DNA of 64,000 nucleotides from Diphasiastrum complanatum (Eukaryota > Streptophyta > Lycopodiopsida > Lycopodiales > Lycopodiaceae), in NCBI GenBank assembly GCA_029204225.1, contig CM055097.1, positions 12,694,721-12,758,720 of the forward strand, in the 5' to 3' direction. The notes beneath the pieces are model-generated. The model did no database searches. It saw nothing but the letters and a program-made list of their open reading frames with translations, and had not been told where the DNA came from. The translations under genes and the position numbers were made by a program. Positions 25,301-37,300 of this stretch are shown here, piece by piece (the stretch's first letter is position 1; every line of letters begins with the position of its first letter).

Positions 25301-28300
25301 GTGTGAGTAGTGTGCCCCAGCACGGTCCATAGCTATGGCGGGCCTAACACAGCCTAGGGACCCTGTCAGCAGGATAGGGCCCCCAGTTGGGTCCCGACGT
25401 GCAGTCGGCCACGTCAGTGCCACATGGCCGACACTTGGCAGTTGCATGCTACCAGTCCTCACACTGGGCTAGGAGGGGCTTACTCTATATCAGGGAGTAG
25501 GCAAGGTTGGGTGGATCAGTTAGTGTTTGCCCTACTGTGGTGTTAGGATCTATTACACTGGTATCAGAGCCATCTCCATCCTAGGGAGTTTAGGACAGCA
25601 GTAGAGAAAGCTATCAGAAGATAGGAAGTGTTTCTCAGATTCTCAGAGAGGAATAGAGGAGGAGGATCGCTGTAGGAGCAGCCTTCAAACTTCTGATTTC
25701 CACTGAGAAATCACAGTAGCAAGGAGTTAGATTCCAAGTGTAGGTAACTCGCTGAAAAAACAGCTGTTTTTCACTGAGTTCAGAGGATTCTCTATAGTTT
25801 TCCCAGCGAAATTACAGTAGGAAGAAGCCAGCACCTCCACCGCTGTACAGTCAGAGACCTACATCCGATTTCCAGGGAAAAAGTCACTGGTTCTCAGCGA
25901 GTTGGAAGCCAAAAAAGAGGAGCAGGGCCAGCGCTGCCAGTGCTTCTGAAAATCTGGTTTTTCAACAAGTTTTTGGGCCCCAACGTCAGAGATTTGGAGC
26001 AAGAGGATTCCTACCAGATCAGCGAGTAGGAGACTTCTGAAATTTCAGAACTCAGAAGGGTTTTTGGACTTCAGATTTGCCTTTTTGTGGACAAGTTGGA
26101 TTGCAATCAGACCAGCGAGCTACTATCCTCAAAAAACCGGGAAATTTAGTACCGTTTTGAAGCCTCAAACTGGCATTTTTCGGAACAGCAGGTCTGAAAT
26201 CTTGGGGAAAAGAGCTGAAAGGGTTCCTCTTCATTCTTTCTTTGGAAGTACAGTCCTCAGAAACAGCTAAGTCATCTTTCCTTTCCCTTGTACAGTTGTA
26301 AATTAGTCTTTTAGACTTTTTTCCTTCAGAAGTTAAGGTAGCTCTCTTTCAGTTTCGAAGATGACCACTCCTCAGGGACCTGATCAACCCCAGGAGAGAG
26401 GCTTCGACGAACTTGAAACAGAAGCCTTGGCTTACAGAAAAGGGAAGGAACCTATGGAAGTAGAAGAACAGGAACAGTTCGCCGAAGAACTCGACGAACT
26501 GGTTACCAAGGAGCAGTTCCTCCAATTGGTAACAGAGGTGGATGAACTGAAACTGGCATTAGCCAATTTCAAGTCCAGTGTGGACGACTCGTTCGCTGAA
26601 CTCAAAAACTTGATTTTGAGTTCCGCGAAAGGAAGCCTTCCCTCCACTTCTCAGTTATCCCCTTCTCCACTTCCATCAGTTTCGGGTGAGACTTTACGGT
26701 CTCACCCCAGTGTTTTTAAAGATTTAAAGCCTCCTACTTTTAATGGGGAAGAGAAGGATAGAAATGCAGATATTCTACAAACCTTCCTCAGCAAATGGAA
26801 GAACATTCATGCTCTTAAACAGACCCCTGACCATTTGCAAGCAATTGAGGCCAGTCTTTCTTTAGGGCCTATGGCCTATAAGTGGTGGTTAAATCTCCAG
26901 GAGACTGGGCAGACTCCCCGGTCATGGAAAGCTTTTGAAGAAGCTTTCCTAAGAGAATTTCTACTAGAGAATGAACTTGATAGAGCCTGGGAAGCCTGGG
27001 AAAGAACAGTAATGGACAAGTCCCTCATCCAATATATCTCGCAGTATCGAGAGGCAATTTTAAAGATTAAAAATATGGATGACTATCAAAAAATCAGGGG
27101 ATTTGTCCGTGGCCTCAAAGATGAATATAAAGTAGAGGTCCAGAGAAACTCGCCTACTACCCTTGAGCAAGCTCTCAGATATGCTCAAATCTATGATGAT
27201 TCAGTGGGTAGGAAGAGAGCGAGACAGCAACCACTTTCTGAGCAGCTTCCTCAGAAAGACTTTCAATTTAAAAAGAAATTTTTAAAAAGAAAGAAAGAAG
27301 ATAAATTTAAAGGTGAAGCTCCTCAGAAACGCCCTTCACTCATACAGCCCTTAAAACCAGATGATTTTGAGAAAGCCAAACAAGAACGTTTGTGCTTTGT
27401 GTGTATGGGCAAGGGACACACAGTCAGACAGTGTCCCAAGGGGCCTTTCACTAAAAAAGATAAGAAAGATAAAAAACAAGTTCATCTTGTTAAGACTGTA
27501 TGTTTCCCCAGTGACTCGGCAGCTTCCGAGATCAAAGTGTATCATGAAGATCATGAACACTGTTGCCAGCTGACCTCTGCAATGCTAGCGAGACCCTTCA
27601 GCTTTGGGCCGCATGACCTAGTACGTATGCATGGGAAAGTTGGTAACCACTCAGTAAGAGTCATGGTTGATGATGGGGCACCCCATAATTTCATCAACCA
27701 CACCCTGGTTAAAAAGCTTAAACTACCAGAAGTACCTAGTCAGCATAGGTACATAGTTTCATTAGCTAAGGGTGAAGATAAAAAAATATGGGAAACTATG
27801 GTAAGTAAGTTAAATCTTGGTATTCAGGGGTACCAAGATCAAATAAACTTTCAGATAATGCACCTGGATCGAACAGACATTGTTCTCGGGAGAGATTGGC
27901 TCTACAGTTTAGGACCTTCCCTCCACAGAAACTATCAGGAGAACACCCTCAGCTTTCAGCATAAAGGCCGAGAGATCCAGTTGCATGGGGAGCATGATGT
28001 TCCCAACAGCCCTATGGTCTGCAGTTCAGAGCTCTGTCAGCTAATCGGAGACGAAGACCATCAGGTATTCTTATGTGACTTTCAGTTTATTCCTGAAGTT
28101 TCTATTTCCAGTTCTATTCAGCAGAAAATCAGTAAATTAGAAACTTTATTGTCTAAATTTAAAGATGTTTTTCCTGAAGATTTGCCACATGGTTTACCAC
28201 CTAGCAGAGAGGTAGATCATGTAATAAACCTAGTACCAGGTACAGCACCTGTTTCTAAACCTCCGTATCGGGTCAGCCGAACAGAGGATGAAGAAATAAC

Positions 28301-31300
28301 TAGGCAGTTAACAGACTATCTTGGGAAAGGCCAAATTCAGACCAGTAGTTCACCATGGGCCTCACCAGTCCTATTGGTGAAAAAGAAGGAGGGGTCTATG
28401 CGTCTTTGCGTAGATTACAGAGCCCTCACTAAAGTCACAATTAAGAATAAATACCCTATGCCTCGGGCAGACGAGTTGTTTGATCAACTCGACGGGGCTA
28501 AGTTTTTCAGTAAAATAGACCTCAGATCGGGATATCATCAAGTCCGTATAAAATCGGAAGATGTCTCGAAAACAGCTTTTAGGACTCGTCACGGTCATTA
28601 TGAGTTTAAGGTGATGCCATTTGGGCTCACCAATGCTCCAGCTACCTTTATGACCTTGATGAACAGTGTCCTCAGACCATACTTGGGTAAGTTTGTAGTC
28701 GTATTTTTAGATGACATCCTCGTCTACAGCAAAACGAGGAAGGAGCATCTAAAACACCTCAAAAAGGTGTTTCGACTGCTCAGAAAGCATAAGCTTTATG
28801 CTGAACAATCCAAGTGCGAATTCTTCGTTGAAGAAGTAGCATATTTGGGTCACATTATCTCTTCAGATGGGATTAAGATGGACCCAAATAAGGTTAAAGC
28901 CATACTCAGTTGGCTGAGACCTCAGAATATTTTGGAACTTCAAATCTTTCTTGGTCTGGCGGGATATTACAGACGATTTGTCAAGGAATATGCTCAGATA
29001 GCAGTCCCTATGACAAATCTCCTTAAGGGGAAGGGAAAGGAGTTCATTTGGGAGTCCGCACAACAGGAGAGCTTTGATGCTCTCAAAACAGCCTTAGCTA
29101 CAGCACCAGTTTTAAAGGTCGTCGACCCCAATCAGCCATTTGTGGTCGAAACAGATGCTAGCGACTTTGCAGTAGGTGCTGTGCTAACTCAGGGTGGACG
29201 ACCAGTTGCGTTCGAGAGTAAAAAACTCGAGCCAGCACAGACTAGGTATAGTGCCTATGAAAAGGAACTCTTTTCTATAGTCCATGCCCTTAAGACTTGG
29301 AGGCATTATTTGTATGGTGCCAACTTTGAGGTCCTGACAGACCATGAGAGTCTCAGATACCTTTGCAATCAACCTGAGCTTAGAGGTCGAAAAGCTCGTT
29401 GGGCAGAGTTGATGCAAGAGTTTGACATGTCTATCAGATATAGGCGTGGAAAATTCAATACAGTAGCAGATGCCCTTAGCAGAATGCCTATGATAAACGA
29501 GCTGAGTTTTACTCAGATTCGTAATGAGTTACTCGAGTCCTTGAGAGGGAAATGCCAGCATGATGCATTCTTCTCTATTATCTGGAACTCAGTCCAGAAC
29601 AGACAGTTACAGACTCCAGAACCAGTTCCCGGGGCTGGTGCCAGTTCATCCAAGAATACGGCAGCTTCCGTTGAGGATGATAATGAGTCCGAGTATACGT
29701 CGTCAGATGACGTTGAGGATTCTGAGCCTGTATTACCCAAGCAAACCCCAGTGGTTGAGGGTCAGTTGACTCAAGGATTCAAATGGAAACAGTATTCCAT
29801 TCAGGATGAGTACTTGCTCTATAGAGATAGAGTATGTGTCCCCAATTCAGAGGATTATAGGCAGCAGGTCCTATATGAATGTCATGACAATCCTAGCGCG
29901 GGACACCCAGGCATACAGAAGACCTATGAGCTTCTTCGTAGGCAATTTTTCTGGCCCAGTATGAAAAAGGACGTCCACCAGTATGTAACCAGTTGCCAGA
30001 AATGTCAAGTAAATAAAGCAGAGCGTTTAAAGGCAGGAGGGTTGTTGCATCCCTTAGAAATACCAGCTGGTAAATGGGAGAGTATCTCCATGGATTTTAT
30101 AGTAGGCCTGCCTAAAACCCAAAAGGGTAATGACGCTATATGGGTCACAGTTGACCGTCTGACCAAAATGGCTCATTTTATTCCGACCAAAACAACCGTT
30201 AGAGCTCCAGAGTTAGCGAGGTTGTTTGTAGACGGGCTATTTAAATTGTACGGTCTACCTTCCGGCATAGTCAGCGACCGGGACAGTAAGTTTACTGGAA
30301 ATTTTTGGAAGGCAGTATTCCATCATCTCCATACTAAACTTAATATGAGTACCACCGACCATCCACAGACGGACGGTCAAACAGAAAGGGTAAATCAAGT
30401 GCTGGAGGATATGCTTCGTGCATACGTCAGCAAGAGGCAGACTAATTGGGAGGAGTATCTCTCGATATTAGAGTTTGCTTACAACAGTACCAAACATTCA
30501 GCTACGGGATACAGCCCATTTATGCTGATGTACGGTTTTCAGCCACGCTCACCCACAGCTGTAGGGTTTAAACAAGAAAAAGTTGAAGCAGCCAGAAACT
30601 TTTTAGAAGACCTAAACCAGATGATAGAACATGCTAAGCGTAGCATTAGACAATCCCAGGATCGAGCCAGGCATTATGCAGATCCACACAGACGGGATGT
30701 GCAGTTCTCCACTGGTGAGAAAGTCTACTTGAGAGTCCCAGTTGACTCTAAAACCCTCAAATCAGGAGTGTGTGCTAAGTTGTCTCCAAGGTATTGTGGT
30801 CCCTTTACCATCAGTAGGAGACTAGGCGAGGTCACCTATGAACTAGAACTCCCACACAGCAGTAAGGTTTTTCCAGTTTTTCATGTAAGTCAGTTACGAA
30901 AAGCCTTAACCAGATCAGATAATCTGGTAGGGGACAGTGTTCTAGTTCTCCCATTGGATCCTCAACAACCTCCACATGAACCAGAGGAAATTCTTGATAG
31001 TAGAGAGACGCAGACTCGTCATACTCTATACCGAGAATATCTGGTTAAGTGGAATGATCAGCCTGTTGAGAATGCCACTTGGGAAAGAGGCAGCGTCCTT
31101 CGCAAGAGTTTTCCAGACTTTGTCTTAGAGGACCAAGACGATTCTTAAGGGGGAGGGAGTGTTACGAGCTCGTAACCAGTGCCAAACCCTAGAGAACACA
31201 GATAGGTCAGATACCACAGTCAGGGTCGTGTCCAGCGTACATGACCAACAGGGCAAGACAGTGTGAGTAGTGTGCCCCAGCACGGTCCATAGCTATGGCG

Positions 31301-34300
31301 GGCCTAACACAGCCTAGGGACCCTGTCAGCAGGATAGGGCCCCCAGTTGGGTCCCGACGTGCAGTCGGCCACGTCAGTGCCACATGGCCGACACTTGGCA
31401 GTTGCATGCTACCAGTCCTCACACTGGGCTAGGAGGGGCTTACTCTATATCAGGGAGTAGGCAAGGTTGGGTGGATCAGTTAGTGTTTGCCCTACTGTGG
31501 TGTTAGGATCTATTACACAATTGGTTCCCAATCTGAATAAAAAACTATATTTCTAACAGCCACAAGTTGATCCCTCAAAATTTTTAACCTTAATAAGGGT
31601 CTCAATAATTGTGTCACCTCAATCCAGGTTGTAAATGTGGAATGATATTGTCCTTCATCACAAGTTGAAGATTGCATGTGCTTTTTGCCTTTTTTGATGA
31701 ACTTCTCTATATGTGGCATAGGTTCTTCTTCAATGACCATTGACCAAATGGGAGCGTGCCCTACTAGGAGAAAAGGGATTTTTAAAAGCTTCTAACAACT
31801 TACCCATTTTTGTGCAAATTTGATATGGTTAATGTCCTCCTTGCTCGATCCACTAATGTACTTATCTCTTTGTACTTGTCTCTTTGAACCAATCAATCCA
31901 ATGAAAGATCTCCCTGCCAAGGCTTTGAACCACTTCCACAGAAGGTTGTAGATTTTCTATCATAAAATGTAGCCAATCTTGGCACCCAACGTGTAGGAAG
32001 ATTTTGTACAGCTTTGATGGTACAGATCGTCTCTCTTGAAGATGACGATGTGTTCTAACACACAATTGAACAAAGATTTGAAGACAAAAGCACTCAAGAA
32101 TATGAGTTGCTCTAATACCATGTAAGAACTATTAATGGAGACGACCAGCTCTCAACCACGTACTAGAAGAATCCACATGAGTGAAGGAAAATGAACACAA
32201 GAACCTCAAATTATGTTGAGCTTGATATCAAAATGTAAGAAAAAGTGCAATACCCTAGGAGATTGTCTCCACACCAACTAAATCCTCTCTTGCAACATGT
32301 AGGCATACACAACTAGTACATCTATTTCAAAAACTGGGCCACATCTATACTTTACAACATGGTAGGGACCCTATACAATGCTTATGGGGCAAAAATAGGG
32401 CCCATTGATGACATGTCATTGATTTCATACTAGCGGCTCAAGTTTCTAAGGGCCTGGGACAAATTAACCACTTAACCTTAGTAGTTTGGGTTAGATGTAT
32501 TTTGAAACTTTAGACTGATAAATAAAGATTCAACAATCAATTGAGATGGATAGGCCCGACAGCAAAAGTGTTGTAGAATTTGGAGCAACGATGCACTTGT
32601 TTGGATTCATCTGTGTGATCTTCCCTGTGCGACATCAAATGAGTGTTGCAAATCACCAATCTCTCATATTGACCAAAAGTTAGTCAACGAGGGACCATAA
32701 GTACCAGCTCCTATCATGTGGAGATATACCACACTTACAAGAGGGTGCACACTACTACAACTCAAATTTCTTCTTTCTAAGGATGCCTCACTGGGTAATT
32801 GATTCTGATAGCAAACATAGAAGCTTTTGAAGATCCGAATTCCACACATCTTGTCAAGTATTTACCCCTCTTTAAAGATTCCAATAATAATTTAGATACA
32901 GATGAACATTAACACAATCAATGTAGCCATGGAATATGCCTTATGTCATATGTTCTTAGTAAATGAAGGTTTGTGAAGTAGCTCAATGTCTAAGCCAAAG
33001 AAACTCAGAAGAAGATGCTCACAAAAATTTTAGTCAGGTTTAACAGCCTGCTTTCATATTAAGCCCAGTTCAGAATCTGCTATAGAAACATAGCACTAGT
33101 TAAAACTACAACTACAATTATAGTCATGAGACTGTTAGCTGCCTACCCGTAAATGATATTTTTATCAGATTCCTAAATGTCTCTATTAGTTACAAACCTA
33201 TTCAAGTGATCCCAATCAAATTTCCTAAAAGGGAAAAAGATGCTACAAATTCTAATCATTAACTTTTATGTGTTTCGAAAAGCAATATGAAAATATGCGT
33301 ACTAGGTCACAGAAAAGATCTCCACTAACTCAACATATGCACATTTTATGATGTCACTCACAGGGGATAAAATTAAGCAGGTAAAGATTGAGCTTTAGAA
33401 GACGTCTGACGACACCAATATGTTGACCACGCAGGTCAAGCTTCGCATCATTCTCCCATTCAACAGAACTGCAAAGCACACAACCGCACATCCATTGTGC
33501 TTAAAAATGACAAACTCAATTACAACTAGTTCAATATGAAACCTCCGATTTTGATAAAGGGTGTACATTGGAATGTCCAATAAGAACATTGACAGAAAGT
33601 GCTTGTATTAGAAACATATACAAAAAGCAGATCGGAATCAATTTTGTCAATATAAAAACATAATGGTCTGATGAATCTCCTTGGAACTGTATAAGACAAT
33701 CTGGGCTTCAAATAACGTACTTCATGCTTGAAAGGCGACTCTTTGCCCTTTCTTTTGCTTCCTCAGCTAGTTTACGATGTTCCTGTGCCTGAAAAATTTG
33801 CTTAGCAGTTACTTGTTGAATATTCTTCGGGAAAAATTTTGAAATATGCACCCAAAATTATGTGAATAAAACTAAAATCCTTATGACAACTATTTTGCCA
33901 TGATGCACAGCCAAACAAACTGGTAGATTATACAATGCCCTCGCAGGATGAACTAACAGAATAATAGTCTTCTTTGGGGGTTTTTGCAAAGGCACCAAAA
34001 TCTTGATTAGATATGCCTTCCAACAACCTTTTGATATCAAGACTCTACCTGTCACGATTATGCTTAAAAGTATGCCATATTTAAAAGTCAGACCCACAAG
34101 TTTCAAAATGTTGATTTAAGATATATGTGGCATGGAAAATAACTAAATAGACAAAAATCTTCATAGGAATGTTATACAATAGATCAGAATCATATGAAGA
34201 AGAAGAAGAAGAAGAAAAAGAAAAAGTCATAGCTTTTCACTTGGTCCAACAAATGTAACATAAGACTGAAAAGGTTACAATCAAAGCTTACAGGAGGAAG

Positions 34301-37300
34301 CACTTGCTAGAATGCCTTTTTCTTAAGGATTTTCTTTGTGATTTTGATTTGAACTGCTCCGTCCATACACCCTAGCCACACAGCGAATTCTTTGGTCTCA
34401 AATGTTCCATTTTGGCATTCTTTCCTGTAGCGAGGCAGTTCGTGGATCTCGGTTTCTGTAGTTCCCATAGTCCCCACAGTGAGGCAGTTCATGGTAGAAA
34501 GTTGGCTAGAAAAAAATAGTCTGCATACTTTTTTCAGTATGTACTGAAAGAGAAAAAACAATTGCTCGATCCACCAAGACGTTCTGGAACACGTTCCATT
34601 CCAGAACGGGCAACACCAGTTCCAGCTACATCTTTGGTATATGGCATATGCAATCACTTTTCTCACATCCTTGCTTTGCAGCTTCTTCACCACATACAAA
34701 TTTGTGGCTTCATCTTATTATTTGATTTTTCTTCCAATAATGTCCACTTGTAGGATAAGTATTCTTGCCTTTTGACATCGGCATCTTCCATTGTAGTCTC
34801 CAGCATTTTCACAGCAACACCAAAAATAATGTCTTTTGAGGAAGAGATGCTTCACATGAGATATTATGGCACAACGACATCTATACAGACCATGGGTCTA
34901 CATTTATTGTTAGTTGTGATTTGTCTGATATACTTTAGGGCCTTGGGTCTAGCATTTACTATTTGACATTTATTTAAGTAATACATCTTATCATCGTCAC
35001 TGAATCCTTACAATTTGCAAGCTCCGAATATAAATAGGCCTTGGGGGCTCATTTTAGTACCCCTCCACAAATCAGTTAACTCAATTAGATCTGCTTATTC
35101 AACCTAATATTGACAGATACTTGTGGATTGATATTTGACTACCCATGATTATTCTCTAGTGCTTCATCGTTATAGATGCTTTCTCCTCTCCGTATCTATT
35201 TGCACATAACCTATAACACACAAACCTCTACAAATCAGGAATGGCAAACACACGAAAACACCCATGCACTCACACACACACACAAAATATCCACTTATTT
35301 ACTTGTTTATGTACAATCTACATGTCTATATATCCTATGAACATATTTGTTCCATGCTAAATAGTGTGGAACGTATCGTGCCCTGAATGTATGGAATGTG
35401 TAAAGGATTTATTACATTTTTCATATAAGGGGGCGCCACGGTTGCAACCAAATGCGTTTGAAGACCTTCCAAACACGTTTCCAAAGGCAGCCATGTGAAA
35501 CACGTTCCAAATGGCCATTTTTCAACTTTTTTTGGAACTATTTTGCCCCAAAAGGAGGTCACAGGCCACCAAACAATTGCAAAATCTGGTACCCTACAAG
35601 CTCAGGCCACCAAAATTTCAGCAGCGGAGGAATGCTCTTGGAGAAGGCAGCACACATGGGAGGAGAGTTTCTGTAAAAACTTCATTGTTTGAGCTCCAAG
35701 AGCTGTGAAAATTTGCAGGTTAGGGTTTTGGCCCATTCCAAAGCTAATGGTAGCTTCAAATCAAACTATTGTGAGATATATTGGGCTGCTAACCCCTGCT
35801 CAGACTTTTCACATTTTTTCGTAGCTTCTGTGGCTGATTGTCACTTATTTAATGCTTTTGATATTTTGCAGCATTGTTGAAGAGACTAAGGGTGCGGCGC
35901 CCCTTATTGAATAGGCTACTTGGGACTTAGTACTTCTAATGCTTGCATTTGAGTTTGCAGCAGGGTGCTCTTTTTCACCACATTTCAGGTTTTAAGTTTG
36001 GTTAATTTTGAATTTACAATGCCAAAGGTTAAGGTCAGAGGGAGGGGCACATGGGATGATCCTAGGGGAGGCTGGAAAATCATCAAAAGGATAAAGGATG
36101 AAGAAAATCCAACGTAAGTTTTGTGATCATGTGTTTCAAGGGGAGCAAAAGAATTGTTTCTCATTTACTTGGCAGTAGTGGGAAGGGTGTGAAAGAATGT
36201 ACAAAGACACCACTAAATGTGAAGCAAACCTTACAACTTGAGTCAAAAACAGTGGATCTTGTAGAAGAAGTGGAGGAAGGAATGGTGGATGCTCAAAACA
36301 TCCATCGAGCATCTGGGCCCAAGCAAGAGGGGGAGAGCAGCCAATTTAGGCTCTCAACAACAATTGCAAAAAAGCTGGGGTGTCAAGCAAAGAGCCAAAT
36401 CTAGAGTTGCATGCAGTCGGTTCTTCTATGCAAAAGCCATTCCTTTTGATCTTATTAAGAGCGAATATTTTGCAGACTACTACAGGAGAGGTCGGGCCTA
36501 CAAAGCCTGTACCTTGCGGAACTTTGAGAGTGGCCGACTTGAGAGAGGAAGTACCTACCATTGGGAAAGAGTTGCTAGTAATAAAACAGATATGGGTCAG
36601 ATATGGGTGTACTATTGTATGTGACGGTTGGTCAGACACTCGAAGGAGATCTTAAATAAACTTCTTAGCCAATAGTTACTATGTTCTATTTTCCTACGTG
36701 GTATTGATGCAAGTGGTTTGATCAAGACAAGTGAGTATATTTATCGACACATGAAGATGTTTATTGAAGAGGTTTGAGCTGAAAATGTGGTAAAAATGCT
36801 AATGGATAATGCCAATACTTGTCTTAGTGCAGGTCATATCCTAGAAGAAGAGCATCCTAAGACTTCTTTCACACGTTGCACATGTCACTACATGCACTTA
36901 TTATCCGAGGATATTGGACACTTGGATTGGATCAAACCTGTTTTGAAGCCAACATGAGAGATTGTTACATTCATTACCTCTCGCTCTAGGTTACTTGCAC
37001 TCTTTCGTAAGTTGAGCACCCCATTATTGAAACCCAGCAAAACAAGGTTTGCAATTATATATAATGTTTTGGCAAACTTCTTGTTTCTAGATCTAGTGAT
37101 GAGCTTGAAATGCAAAATTCCAAGATTTCTCCTCAAGACAAGATATTAAGAGACTATTCCATTAGGAATGGGCTACTTTTCCGGAATGGAAAAGTTTGTG
37201 TGCCAGAAAATGATGATATAAGGGCCCAAATCTTGCATGAATGTAATGATAGCCCATGTGCAGGGCACCCTGGCTCAGAAAGAACACTTGACCTTATAAA

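Larger units (their letters stand above)
25200..31517 (+). mobile_element. Gypsy A2: intact Ty3 chromovirus, 6,318 bp
   Basis: Two 358-bp LTRs (25200-25557, 31160-31517) read identically base for base. The target duplication CAATT is exact (25195-25199, 31518-31522). PBS, polypurine tract and one uninterrupted gag-pol frame are present. These are the marks of a very recent insertion that could still be mobile. It entered the internal region of an older minus-strand LTR element whose LTR is at 32121-32535. Confidence 0.97.
11519..33361 (-). other. Intron G/H (21.8 kb, transposon-filled)
   Basis: Bounded by CCCCT|GTGAGT and ATTCACAG|CC. From left to right it holds a 61-bp tandem duplication, (CT)n, two LINE copies, gypsy A1 with a nested insert, a compound microsatellite, intact gypsy A2, and the LTR and leader of an older element. 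11519-12225, 12348-13278 and 32536-33361 show nothing recognisable. Confidence 0.8.

Noticed and set aside
31207-31422. A 71-codon antisense frame repeated in each gypsy A LTR (also 24557, 25247, 60361)
   Set aside because: It is shared only because the LTRs are copies; it has no domain and is shorter or altered in A1 and A3.
32561-32640. Candidate for the missing Smr exon (VRTG-like reading)
   Set aside because: It lacks the GxHSxGG motif and proper phase; the segment at 11442-11518 fits in phase, splice sites and sequence.
34307-34699. 130-codon minus-strand frame
   Set aside because: No domain, not linked by splice sites to the host exons, and it crosses the orphan transposon end.
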